Shown: positions 52,970 to 63,424, counted from the stretch's first letter. The stretch: 64,000 nt of DNA from Prorocentrum cordatum (GCA_963575745.1 CAUYUJ010012202.1:116001-180000), one strand, 5' to 3'. Notes: generated by a model not told the origin, from the letters alone. Translations and numbers: made by a program.

Positions 52970-53088
52970 GTGTTCCAGGACCCGTACGCACGAACTACCA
53001 GTAACAGCGTACATGCGTGCGTGGGCCAGCCAGCCTCATACAGTCATCCACGTGTGTGCATGCGTGTGTGTGTGCGTGTGTGTGCGTG

Positions 53089-53148
<60 letters not shown>

Positions 53149-53585
53149 TGTGTGTGTGTGTGAATGTGTGTGTGTGTGAATGTGTGTGAATGTGTGTGCA
53201 TGTGTGTGTGTGTGCGTGCGCGCGTGCGTGTGTGTGTGTGTCGCAGGGCCCGTGCGAATTACCAGTACTGGCGCGTGTATGTGCGCGTGTGTGTGCGCGT
53301 GTGTTCTAGGGCCCGTACGACTTATTGGGAAGGGCGCGTGCGCGTGTGCGTGCGTTTGTGCGTGCGTTCCAGGGCCCGCACGAGTGTCCAGTAACGGTGC
53401 GTGCGTGTGCGTGTGCGTGTTCCAGGACCCGTGCGAGTTACCAATAGTTTTTTTGTTATTCAGATACACGCCCAACAGGGGGCAACATAAAACTGGCATG
53501 ATCTTTCCCGTGCGAGTTACCGATAACGGCGCGCGCGCGTGCGTGTGTGTGCGTGCGTGTTCCAGGGCCCGTGCGAGTTACTAGC
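52970..53585. repeat. About 60-70-bp tandem repeat containing (TG)n
   Basis: Units GTTCCAGGGCCCGTGCGAGTTACCAGTAACGG-like followed by a GTGCGTGTG tract of variable length; the first tract has expanded to pure (TG)n at 53090-53220. At least six units. 53690-53785 is (CAT/ATC)n. Confidence 0.85.
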
Positions 53586-53869
53586 GACGGCGTCCCCAAC
53601 AAGGAACGGCCCTCTTGGGCCCTCCTGGGCCCCCCCTTAGAGCTCTGTTAGGGCCCTCTTAAAGCTCCTCCCCATCCTCGTCCTCCTCTTTCGTTGCCCA
53701 GTGATCTAGCCTCGCCATCATCACCATGACATCATCATCATCGTCAGCACCATCATCATCAGCATCTCAGCATCATCATCATCATGCCAGTCCCACATGA
53801 TTTCCTCGCGGCTAGCGGCTGCTGCTGCTGTCGCACGGCCAACGGCAGCCGCTGCCGTCGGCAACGATC

Positions 53870-54945
53870 TCAACAGATCGCGAAAGATGTGGTCGGAGCC
53901 TTCGGCATCTTCTTTGCGATGACATCGCCGACGCCAACGGCCTTCTCGCGCAGCAGCTCGCCGATCTTCTGGTCGTCTGTCAGGTCGGGGTTCGGGACGA
54001 GGAGCGGCTTCTTGAACGAGAACGCGTAGACCTGCTCGGTCCTCGGGTCCACCAGGTCGAACTCGACCGACTCGAACGCCAACTTGTGAGTGATCACGGG
54101 TGGCGCCTCCTTCTTATTGCTCTTCCTCTTCTTGACCTCGGGCGCGTGGGATGACGAATCGTCTGCTTTCTTGTCTGGGGCCACCTTCACCAGCCAGGCC
54201 AAGTTAAAGTCGCTCCTCTCGAAGTTCTGGAACCTGCTGCCGTTGAGGAAGAGCGAAACGCCGTTGGAGGATCCAAGGTGCAGCAGCGACGACTCGGACA
54301 ACCCGCGCGTCTCCTCGTACTCGACCACACTGCCGCGAAAGTTGAGCTGCACGTCGCCAGGCTCGCTCTGCTTGATGACCATCGCCGTGGAAGATGAGTG
54401 CGCCTTCTGCTCCAGCACCAGCTTCTCCAAGCCGACCCCCTGCAACTTGGGATCAAGGTGCAGCGGGAAGAGCTTCTCCTGCACTTGGTTGATCAAGTGG
54501 CGAAGGAAAACCGCTGAGAATGGGGGGGATGCGACCGCACCCGCCCCTGGCGGCTTGAGCTCCACCTCCTTCTCAATGCCAACCTCCGCCTCGCACGCCT
54601 TCTTGAACCACTGATCGACGTAGTACGTCTTGTCCTCGTCGTCTTCGCAGGTGACCTCCGCGGGAAGGTCGCCGCTCGACGCCGCCGCGGCGGCGCCCCC
54701 GGCGCCGGCACCCGCGGGCGGAGCTGGCATCGAGAGACGCAGGCCCACCTCCATGACATCGGCAGGCGAAGCTTCGCCCTTCACGCAGCGGCCAGCGAGC
54801 TTGACGATATTGAAGCCGGGGTAGGTGGCCTCCCAACACTTCACGATTTCATTCAGCACGGCCTGCTTCTGCTCAGGGAACATGTCGTGCGACTTCGGGA
54901 CTGAGAAGTTGCACTTCTCCTGCTGCCCTTCATCTTGCAAATCCT
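53870..54945 (-). CDS. Unrecognised gene, segment 4
   Basis: From NFSVPKSHDMFPEQKQAVLN to the TGA at 53870. It holds an Ala/Gly linker (residues 74-90), then GVSLFLNGSRFQNFERSDFN and a basic patch, then the C-terminal LTDDQKIGELLREKAVGVGD. No family recognised. Confidence 0.5.
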
Positions 54946-55885
54946 CTCCTTGAAAGCCGCCGCGTCGTTCTCGAGGGCCGCGGTGTCGTGGGCCACGAAC
55001 GTCAGAACTGCGCCGTAGAGCTTGTCGAGGGCATCGTGGAACGCCAGGTTGTAGGTTGCTTCGGTCCCAACCACCCAGGGCTCTTCATCCTGCGCACCAC
55101 TGCAGAACTTGAACGAGTCCTTGCACACTTCGAGCACCTTTATTACCTCATTGCCGATGACCTGGGCCCCGCTGGGAGTTCTGACCTGGCCCGTCTCGCA
55201 CACCACACGAATCGCGAGATTCCATCGCGTGGACTTGGGTTTGAGAAAGCCCTTCCCTTGGAAAATCACGAGCTGCTGGCACGCTTCGGGAACATCCGAC
55301 TTCATGTCCTTGATCGCCCGCAGCAACTTCTCGAAGTCTACGTCGACATTGAAGGGAAGTAGCGTGAGCGCGAAGTCTGCGGCCGCTTCCACCACGTACT
55401 TCGAAGCAGCCCCAGGGCTGCAGCCCTTATCTCTGTAGATCTTGGCCATGCTACTCATCACCACGGCCCCGACTCCCTGGGCGACCATGGTCTTCCAGGA
55501 CTCCTCGTCATCGGGCGGGTGTTTCTTCAAGTGCGCCACGATGCCCCCGACGACAGGCAAGTAGTCGGAGATCATGCCCTCGGGGGGGGCGTGAACGTCG
55601 TCCTGAATCGGCGCGGCGTCCAAGGTCTCGCCCACGTTGAAGTCAGGGTCCGTCGGCCTCGGCTGAAGCTGGGATCGCCGATAAGCATCCGTCTTCATTA
55701 TCTTTCTCAGAATGCTCCACTTGGTGATGACGGTCTGTTTCTGGCCGCTGGGCTGAGAGTAGAGGCATACGGAGCCAGTGGAAGTCGCATACATTGAAAT
55801 ATACTTCATGCTGTTGATCGCGTCTGCATCGCACCTGAGCTTAGAAGAGCAGTAATCCAAGAAATTAGTCAAGTCGTCCAGGCCT
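54945..55885 (-). CDS. Unrecognised gene, segment 3
   Basis: Starts in the sense part at GLDDLTNFLDYCSSKLRC and runs through SWKTMVAQGVGAVVMSSMAK and FEKLLRAIKDMKSDVPEACQ to AALENDAAAFKE. Mostly helical, no catalytic motif I know. Near 54950 a 1-nt shift moves the sense to the last segment. Confidence 0.5.
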
Positions 55886-56443
55886 TTCCTCGAGAGCAAC
55901 GGTCCGACGCCTCTTGTGCGCCTTCTTCTTGTCGCTAGCCTCCACCCTCGCTGCCCCGACATCCTTCAGCGCCGTACTCCCTTCCATGGGCAACAAGAGA
56001 TTCTCGACGTGCAATTCGGTCAAACAGTGCAACTTGCTGGTGCCCAGGCCCTGCGGGAGGAAGGTTGAGACCCCCGCGACCGCGGTCGGAATGCGGGGCA
56101 ACGACAACAGGAACAAGTCCACGGCGTAGCCAGGGAAGCCTTTCTTCACGATCTTCATGCAATGCACGAAGTTGTCGATGACCTCCCAGTGCTTGCCGTT
56201 GATCGCGGGGTGCATCCAATCAACGCTGGCCTGGCTCTGCTCCCACACGGCGTCCCAGACTCTCTTGCCCGAGGGCAGCACGTTGTCTTTATGTTCTGCT
56301 TCTTTGTATGCGCTGAGGCTCTGATCATGCTGGTGGCTCGAACGCCAACGGTTAACGAACGTGCTCTCAGCGACCTCGAACCCCTTCTCTGCGTATTGCC
56401 GCTGGCCCAAGCTTGCCACTGACCACTCGTACAGCTTCTTCTT
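55865..56443 (-). CDS. Unrecognised gene, segment 2
   Basis: Continues segment 1 in frame: LGQRQYAEKGFEVAESTFVN, then VIDNFVHCMKIVKKGFPGYA and a Lys/Arg-rich tail (DKKKAHKRRRT). A 1-nt shift near 55885 leads to the next segment. Confidence 0.5.
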   Translation of the reverse strand, partial: KKKLYEWSVASLGQRQYAEKGFEVAESTFVNRWRSSHQHDQSLSAYKEAEHKDNVLPSGKRVWDAVWEQSQASVDWMHPAINGKHWEVIDNFVHCMKIVKKGFPGYAVDLFLLSLPRIPTAVAGVSTFLPQGLGTSKLHCLTELHVENLLLPMEGSTALKDVGAARVEASDKKKAHKRRRTVALEERPGRLD

Positions 56444-57103
56444 CTAGAAGAAGGTCGACTCGACGCTGTCATGGGACATCAGCACCTGGAGGGCAGTCCG
56501 CGAACTCTGCTCGTCGTTCGTCTCGTTGCCAACGTCGACGAGGTACTCCTGCACGTACGCGGGGGTTCGCTTGTAGAACACTTTGTAATTCTGGAGGCCA
56601 TCTCGCAACGACGCCTCCACGACTGAGTTGCCAGCGTTACCGTCGTCATTCACGGCAGCCTGCAAGCCCTCGTAGAGCGTGGCCCAGTGGAGCAAATTGT
56701 AGCGCTGGAGCGTGACAGTCTTCGTGGTCTTGGAAGCCTTATCCGCGTACACAGTGATGTCGATCTCGCCCCTCGGCACAACCCACGGCCCAGCGCGAAC
56801 GTTGAGGATGCCAACTTTCTCGACCGAGCGCTTGCGAGACTGCACGCTGGCTGCGTCACCTCTTTTGTTGAACGGGCTCCTATCGCATGTCCACACCAAG
56901 CCGTCCACTGTCTCCACGGCTGCGGGGTTCCAGATGGACTCCGTCACGCAGTACAGCTGGGTCACCCCCTGCTGCATCGTGATCCCCACAAGGTCTGGCC
57001 AACGCACGCGAACGTGAGGGTAGCGATCGTCCCACATGACATCATCGTCGTCGTCGTGGCATGGCTGGCCCCTGTTGTGCGGCACGATGGTCGTCATCGC
57101 CAT
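56444..57103 (-). CDS. Unrecognised gene, segment 1
   Basis: Starts MAMTTIVPHNRGQP, acidic run DDDDD, then folded-looking sequence (VRVRWPDLVGITMQQGVTQL; YADKASKTTKTVTLQRYNLL). It stops with TAG at 56444-56446; KKKLYEWSVASLGQRQ continues in the same frame. A donor after CAG (56485) and the TAG acceptor preceded by CCTTCTTC would remove 42 nt in phase 0. Confidence 0.55.
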   Translation of the reverse strand: MAMTTIVPHNRGQPCHDDDDDVMWDDRYPHVRVRWPDLVGITMQQGVTQLYCVTESIWNPAAVETVDGLVWTCDRSPFNKRGDAASVQSRKRSVEKVGILNVRAGPWVVPRGEIDITVYADKASKTTKTVTLQRYNLLHWATLYEGLQAAVNDDGNAGNSVVEASLRDGLQNYKVFYKRTPAYVQEYLVDVGNETNDEQSSRTALQVLMSHDSVESTFF

Positions 57104-57290
57104 CGCGCCCTGAGCGGGCGGGCGCGAGCCCGCTGGCAACTCCAGGGTCTAGGTTGCAACCCTCGGTCGCAGCAGCTGGTAGCCTTCCGAGCCACAACGG
57201 CTTCTGCCAAATGCCAACTGAGCCCTCGAGGGCGCCTCACCAGCGCCGAACGTCACCGAGCACAGCATGCATTATTTAGGTCGCCTAGCT

Positions 57291-57317
57291 TCGCGCTTCG
57301 CGCTGCGCGAAGCGCGA
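57291..57317. repeat. 13-bp-arm palindrome
   Basis: Arms TCGCGCTTCGCGC (57291-57303) and GCGCGAAGCGCGA (57305-57317) with one central T. Further GCGAAGCGCGA motifs lie at 57388-57415. Confidence 0.9.
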
Positions 57318-57429
57318 GGCACAAGAATCGTCGCGCCCTCGCGCCCCGCCCCAACCCCGATGTAGAATGGCAACTCTCCAGCCCAGATCGCGAAGCGCGA
57401 ACCGCGATTATCTTCGCGCCCCTTGTGGG

Positions 57430-58075
57430 CGACATTGCATTATCAAACGCATTGAACAAACAGGGGCGCCGACTGGACACATTTTCAATGAGGTTGAAAA
57501 TGGTGCCCTCGGTTTTTTTTCAAACTGGTTGATTATGCCCTCGCCAGACCACGAAATTATCCTACGCATTGATAACACAATGAGCGTTGCAGCCAAGCCC
57601 CCACGACTACATTATCGAACACATTGATAAATGCGCTCAGCCCGCCACTTATCAAACACAGTTGACAATATAGCAACATCAATTAGCAACCATATCGATA
57701 GCCAATTCAACCAAACAGCCGAATTATCAAACTCATTGATAACCATGCGCACATAGCAACACACATTACCAAACATAGTGATAACCCGTTCAACCAACCA
57801 GCCGAATTGTCAAACACATTGGTAACCATGCGCGCATAGCAACACAAGTATCAAACACCTTATCAAACACCAGACAACCGAATTAACAAACATGTTGATA
57901 ATGTCACACATGCCATTTTCAAACACAGTGATAACAATAACGTGCAATTGTACAACACATTGATAAACAACCCACCACTACAATCACACTATCAATTACA
58001 TTGATAAAACCACATGCATTATCAAAACCATTGATAATATAAAAAACACTGCGCCATTATCAACTATGTTGACGC
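57430..58075. repeat. AT-rich array of TTATCAA/TTGATAA hairpins
   Basis: About 14 quasi-palindromes of the form TTATCAA-5 nt-TTGATAA spaced 30-55 bp. Perfect examples: 57724-57742 (loop ACTCA) and 58018-58038 (8-bp arms, loop AACCA). Several units share ACCATGCGCACATAGCAACACA. Strongly AT-rich against a GC-rich background. No gene. Confidence 0.85.
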
Positions 58076-58126
58076 ACATGACGTATAAGCACCTAAGCCA
58101 GCAGTGGGCTGCCCCCAAACCTAAGA

Positions 58127-58170
58127 GGGGAAATAGCGTACCAATCACTAGATTGGTACGCTATTTCCCC
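58127..58170. repeat. 20-bp-arm perfect inverted repeat
   Basis: Arms GGGGAAATAGCGTACCAATC (58127-58146) and GATTGGTACGCTATTTCCCC (58151-58170) around ACTA. It stands between the AT hairpin array and the 8-bp minisatellite. Confidence 0.95.
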
Positions 58171-58227
58171 CAACTCTTTGGGCTGGCCTGCATTTGCTCG
58201 TGCTTGCGTCGTCGTTTGCCCGACGAC

Positions 58228-58530
58228 GCCAGACCACCAGACCACCAGACCGCCAGACCACCAGACCGCCAGACCACCAGACCACCAGACCACCAGACCG
58301 CCAGACCACCAGACCGCCAGGCCGCCAGACCACCAGACCACCAGACCGCCAGACCACCAGACCGCCAGACCACCATACCACCAGACCATCAGACCACCAG
58401 ACCACCAGACCACCAGATCACCAGACCGCCAGACCACCAGACCGCCAGACCACCAGACCACCAGACCACCAGACCACCAGACCACCAGATCAGCAGACCG
58501 CCATACCACCAGACCACCAGACCACCAGAC
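58228..58530. repeat. 8-bp minisatellite (AGACCACC/AGACCGCC)
   Basis: About 37 tandem octamers with A/G variation at one site and rare ATACCACC, AGATCACC or AGACCATC units. It keeps all frames open and yields a spurious 8-residue peptide repeat. Confidence 0.95.
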
Positions 58531-58676
58531 GTTCCAGAACGCCCAAGAGCACGGCCCAGGAGAATCTGTATCGGTAATATTATCCCTTGTGCTCCTCTCC
58601 CCCCTCCTCCACTCCCACAATCGTTCCTTTCGAAGCTTGCGCCTCGCCCACGGCTCACAGTGTGAGGCTTGCAGAC

Positions 58677-61600
58677 TTACAGACAAAAGAAACAAACGAA
58701 TTTCTCCAAGTCAGCATTGGCAGCATCAGCTACCGAATTCGCACAGCACGCGTGCCACCTGGAGGCGCAGCGGGTGCACGCATACGTCGGCAACTCAATC
58801 CCATACACAAGAGTATCTGGGTCGATATCTGACGCACACTTGCATAACACACGCATGCTTGACATATCGTGCTCGACCTCAGCCTCAGTAACAGCCAAAG
58901 GCCCACATAACTCCTGGCACTGAGCAGGTCTCTGCAGAGCAATTGCCCAGTGTGGCATTTTCTCTCGGTCGACACCCTTGCGTTTTACCATGTCCACGGG
59001 GAGTTTCCGCGCAAGGATGTTCGTCGTTGGGCTCGGCCACTCCTCGAGCTCAACAAGGTGCGCAACGTTGAAGATGATGCCGCGCCTGTGGTCGAGTCGG
59101 ATTCGCCTGCCAGTCATCGGCGCTCCTCGGCACCTCTCCCATCTCACGAACAACACCTGGTGGTCGAACGTGTCCTCGTCCAGCGGCCTCTTCACCTCTA
59201 CCAACGAGATGTCCCCATGCTGTATGATGTGTTCCGCACACTTGGCCGCGTGCTCTCTGGCTGTGGCCACCAGCTCCGCGTTGCTAGCGCACATCTTGCA
59301 AGTCTGATCCAGAATAGGTGCCCGCTGGATGCCACCAGCGCAGATGTAATGCACGACCCTGGGGTGCACGGTCGGGGCCCGGCGGTTTCGCCCACCCCCC
59401 GCGCGCCCCCATGCGCCGCGCCCCCCCGCTCAGCCCCAAGAAGAAAATGGAAGTGGGATGGGCAACAACAGCGGTCAGCGCTTGATTTGGGAAGTGGGCC
59501 CCCATTCGGGGGAGCGCGGCGCATTGGAGGGCTGCGGCAGGTAACCGAAACCGAGATATCCCCGAAGTCCAAATCCTCAACGACGTCATCTCGCGCATCG
59601 CTTCCACCCGCCGCGCCAGCAGCGTTCTCGGAGTAGTCGGCGCTCTCCTCGCCGACGCCGAACTCCCCGAAGTCGTCGCCTATGATCTCCTCCATTGCGG
59701 CATCCAGGTCGATCCCACCGTCCTCGTCTGATGCCCCCTCGTGATCGCCTCCCCCATCTCCAGGCCCTGCAGGAACGGCGCCCCCAATGGCGGCGTGGCC
59801 ACCAGGCGCGCCATCGCCAGCAGCACGTGGAACCCTGGCCTTCGCGGCCGGCTTAAGGCGAAGAGCGCGGAGAGAGGCCAAGTCAACAATGGCACCATTC
59901 TCAGACTTCCAGTGGACTGCCAACCTCCCAACGCCGATCGCATTGATGCTTCGCATGGAACTGCGGGGCCACCTCTCCAGAGTACGTCGTACTGCGCGGT
60001 CGAAGTGTCCGTGCAACTTCTCGGCGTGCAAAGGCATGCCCAGGCAAAACTCAAGTTCGCCATCGCGCACAGACAACGCCCCTGCCACTGCCCAGAAGGA
60101 CTTCCTGTACGAGAGGTTCACAGTGAAGGCCTCAGTCAGTTGCTTGACGTCCCCTAAGGAGTGCCTCCCGACCTCCTGGACGACGTAGATGTGTCGAGCC
60201 CCAACTGACAGTCCACTATCTGACGCACAACTCGCGAAGTGCATGCTCTTCCTACTTATCGGGTCTCGAATTCACCTGCACACTTGGTCGGGGGGTGCAT
60301 CCACGCAGGGGTGGCATGTCGGGTAATCGAGTGGGATTGGTTCGAAGCGGCGTTGGTATCTTTCCGATGTCCGCTCCTTGGCAATTGCTTGGACCATTGA
60401 GCAACACTCCTCCACTGAGATCTTCTCGCCATGCTTGAGGTTCATCCTTGCGCTTGCCAATGGTAAGCGGATCGTGGGAGCCCTCCTCGCTATCAGCTGC
60501 ACCACGTTGCTCCGCCCTTCGACCTCCTGGGTGTCCCCCTGTTGCAAGGCCCTCCAAGTAAGGAGGAAGCTGAAGAGCCCTGCAGGGCACGCCCCAGCCG
60601 CCTGCATATGTCGCCACTCGCCCAGATACAGATCCCTCGCCTTCACGGCAATGTCGCTATGGTCTCTCTGGAGACAGCCGCCGCATGCACCCAGTAGGTC
60701 GGCAGCAACGCCCCGCCTGACATCGCAATCAACTCGGGGGCCATTCTCGAGACACCGAAGGAATCGCAGGGGAAAGCGCTCCAATTTATCTAGAAAGCGC
60801 ATCTTCCATGCGCGAGCCGATTGAAGCACCAGCGAAATGATGAGAACCCTCGCGTCCTGGATGCCGACGCCGCCCACGAGCTGCCACACGCTGGCCCACT
60901 TTCGCTCGAACTCACCAGTGGCAAGAAGCCCAGATATATCAGCCATAATCTCTGCAGCTTTGTACCCAACCAGGTCCGAAAGGAATGTTGCTCCAAAGTG
61001 GGCGTGGCCATCCCGCTCAGCGGCCGCCCGTTTAACCAAGAGTTCGCGTCGCCGCTTCTTGGCCCAATTGAAGAAATGAGTCAGAGGCCCCTTCGCAATC
61101 AAGCTGATCCTGAGAGTCGCTCGGAACATGTCAGACCCCATCAACGCACCTGAAATCTGGGTATATTGCTTCTTCCGCTCACGATCATCGTCTGCCAAGT
61201 CACCGCCAGGTTGCGCTGGGGCAGCCCTCGCCTTCCCCTTCGCGGCGGCCGCGGCTGGCTTGAAGAGATTGGGGAACACGGCGGACAACACGTTCGACCC
61301 TGTGTTAATCAACGTCTCGACTGCATCAGCGTACCCCCAACGACCTCTAAGTGCTCGCGCGGAGATCTTCTTCGCATACACCTCTGCCGCACCAATGCCG
61401 AAATCGCACTTCGTGCGGTCGTAGATCTTCTTGGGATGCCCAATTGTTCGCCAACAGTTGCAGATGATAGACAGGGCCGAGAAATATGGCCGACCGAAGT
61501 CAGCATTCGCCCACGTGAATCCATCCAGCGTCTTTAGCACATCTTGAACGACGAGGTGGTACTGGTGGAAAAAGCAGAAGGCTACGCTGAACATCGCCGT

Positions 61601-63016
61601 CGGCATATCCCGAAGAACAGCTTTCTTTATGAATCCAGTGGCCCCTTGGTTGTCAGGTCCGTGGTCGAGGCACATCGCACGCAGCTTGACCGTGCCCTCT
61701 GGTGGTGGGGTCATCCAATGCTCGCAGCCAACGTTTCGAAACTCTCTGAGCATCATGTTATACAGCTCTGCTCCAGTCCCAGCGCTGACCACCTCTCGGC
61801 CACCCAACCACGCAAGCACAAGCGCCCTCTCTGCGACGAGGAACGGGGCAATGACAACGTGCTAGCGGGCCTGGGGGAAATGGGGGCCCCCTTCGATCTA
61901 AGGCGCACTTGTGCCCACGTGGTTGGATTCCCGAACCTGGGGGTCAGGGAGGCTGCGGTTCCATGGAGCAGCCAAAGCCATGAAATCATCGAGGCGAGCG
62001 GCCTCACGAACCGAAACTGCTGTGACAGCTACCGATATGACCTCGCTGAGATGCAACTTGCTCTTCTCAATCGCCTCCTGGTTCGTGGCGCCGCCGCGAT
62101 ACGAATGCCCTGATAGGTTCACCATCTTCCCGAACTCCATCCCGTCAGAAACCAACGCATCGTCGCCAGGCTGGCCGTCTTGACCATTCAGTGCTGCATG
62201 CTCGGGGGGTACAGGATTGGGAACCTCGTTCGTTATGCGCAATATGTCTGCATTCCGTCTGGTTGATCTGATCTGCATGGCGATGTGAGCCTTCAGCTCA
62301 AAATTACTGCAAATGTCTTTGTGCTTGAACCCTTCCGCAACATCTGAGCCAGCCAGCATCAGCACGGATGCCCGCGAGGACGCGTGCCCCAGAGCACGGC
62401 GAAGAGCGATGGAGAAACCACCATATGCAGATATGCATCGGGCACCAGGCCGCCAATTAACCATTGATTCAGTATGTGTGACTTCCCTCTGCAATGATAC
62501 TATCTTGTCTTTCTGTTCAACGCGCCGCTTCTTCGCGGCATTGTCACGCCTGTTCGCAGCTGCAAGTTGCTTGCGCCAAGCTGCTTCTCTTAATATCGAC
62601 TGTCGAAGCTGCATGGCCATGGCGCCCCGGCCCAGGTGGTCGAAGTGGGCCGAGGCGAGGCCCTCATCATCATCCTCGGCAGGTGGGCCAGCAGGGGCTG
62701 GCACCAAGGAGTGCTGGAGCCCGCCGCAAAAGTGGTACAAACGAACGAAGTGCTGCTCATTGAAGGCGGCACCCGTCGATTCTCTGAATATTTCTGCCAG
62801 ACTCGCCAACTTGACAGTGGGCGACAGAGACCTCATCAGCTCATTGCGGACGCCGCGGCGTCCGTCATCGGGCACTAATTGACATGCCAGGGAAATGATA
62901 TCATACCGCGTCAAGTAATCGTCTACAAACCGCCTGCGAAGAGCAGGTCTTGACTGGAGAAAGGCTTCTAACTCGCACGAGGAAGCCCCGACCCGTTGGG
63001 CGGGCCATTGAGCCAA
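58677..63016 (-). CDS. Large gene with RNase-H/hAT-like segment and C-terminal PHD-like finger
   Basis: Proposed exons: 63016-61937, 61861-60276, 60215-59552 and 59324-58677, total 3978 nt, 1325 codons in one frame. The introns (75, 60 and 227 nt) follow GT-AG rules and remove every internal stop. Exon 2 has AMCLDHGPDNQG and SVAFCFFHQYHLVV, an Asp...C-x2-H arrangement that recalls the hAT transposase core. Exon 4 ends with CKC, CTRC, WHACC and CFFC, a C4HC3 PHD-like finger. A relict spliced leader covers the 5' end. No in-frame ATG lies near it; the ATG in CAATGG is out of frame, so the start is unsure. Either a domesticated transposase or a host gene family. Confidence 0.6.
59325..59551 (-). 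other. Candidate intron 3 (227 nt, GT-AG)
   Basis: Donor CTCG then GTTTCGG, acceptor CATCCAG. It replaces a G/C-rich low-complexity stretch and carries the frame from exon 3 to the PHD-like exon, both in phase 0. Alternative donors or acceptors are possible nearby. Confidence 0.5.
60216..60275 (-). other. Candidate intron 2 (60 nt, GT-AG)
   Basis: Donor GCAG then GTGAATT, acceptor GATAG. It removes the TGA at 60272 and keeps the frame (phase 2). Confidence 0.5.
61862..61936 (-). other. Candidate intron 1 (75 nt, GT-AG)
   Basis: Donor CAG then GTTCGGG, acceptor CGCTAG. It removes two in-frame TAG codons (61898 and the acceptor itself) and joins GACCCCCAG to CACGTTGTC in phase 0. Confidence 0.6.
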
Positions 63017-63023
63017 AATGGCT
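63008..63023 (-). other. Relict spliced leader at the 5' end of the large gene
   Basis: The minus strand reads AGCCATTTTGGCTCAA, 16 nt identical to the leader. Upstream of it is CCGTAACGTA, so the leader start CCGTA may be present with a 5-nt insertion. Confidence 0.75.
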
Positions 63024-63029
63024 TACGTT

Positions 63030-63410
63030 ACGGATGTAGCAGCAGCAGCAGGAGGCGAAGGAGGAGGCCCGTAGTTTTGGAGGGGAGGTGGGGGAGCACG
63101 GGGTGGAGGAGTGGATGGGAGGTGGAGGAGCCCGAGGAGGAGGAGACGGAGGAGGCCCGTAGTTCTGTGCACAAGTATCGCCATATGTGGGATTGGAAGC
63201 CCTTGGGGCTCGAAGGGCGTTACCCGATGTGCATAGGGTTGCGGGTATCGTATCCGTGGCACTAATATAAGCAGGCAGTAGTGGTGGCGCCAATGGTAGT
63301 AGCAATAGCAATGGCAACAGTCGCGGTGGAAGTGGCGGTCAAAGTCGTCGTGGTGGCGTTGGCGGTTGAAGTAAAGGTAGTGGCGGTTATCGTGGTGTGA
63401 GTGCACGTGT
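63030..63410. other. No gene; purine-rich and GGTGG-rich sequence
   Basis: AGCAGCAGCAGG and GGAGGAGG tracts, then GGTGG/GGCGG-rich sequence. A repeated CCCGTAGTTNTG piece at 63069 and 63158 suggests a small duplication. Confidence 0.6.
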
Positions 63411-63424
63411 GTTGTGGTGGTGGT

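Larger units (their letters stand above)
53870..57103 (-). pseudogene. Unrecognised large gene, probably broken
   Basis: Four consecutive protein-like frames on the minus strand: 57103-56444, 56419-55865, 55962-54853 and 54940-53870. The first two are one frame split by a TAG that a 42-nt GT-AG intron (56444-56485) would remove. The 55.87-kb and 54.95-kb joins need 1-nt shifts. Together they would encode roughly 1,060 residues. ATG at 57103 is the first in-frame. No transposon motif or family is recognised. It ends in a basic stretch (EVKKRKSNKKE) and a conserved-looking DLTDDQKIGELLREKAVGVG. Either a decayed host gene or an assembly with indel errors. Confidence 0.55.

Noticed and set aside
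57189-57202. GAGCCACAACGGCT as a relict leader of the gene at 53.9-57.1 kb
   Set aside because: Only 12 of 14 bases match the leader and the rest of the leader is absent; too weak on its own.
57430-58075. CRISPR-like array
   Set aside because: Repeats are degenerate palindromes with irregular, partly shared spacers, and the DNA is from a eukaryotic nucleus.
58066-58891. 199- and 237-codon plus-strand frames
   Set aside because: They translate the 8-bp minisatellite; all frames are open there.
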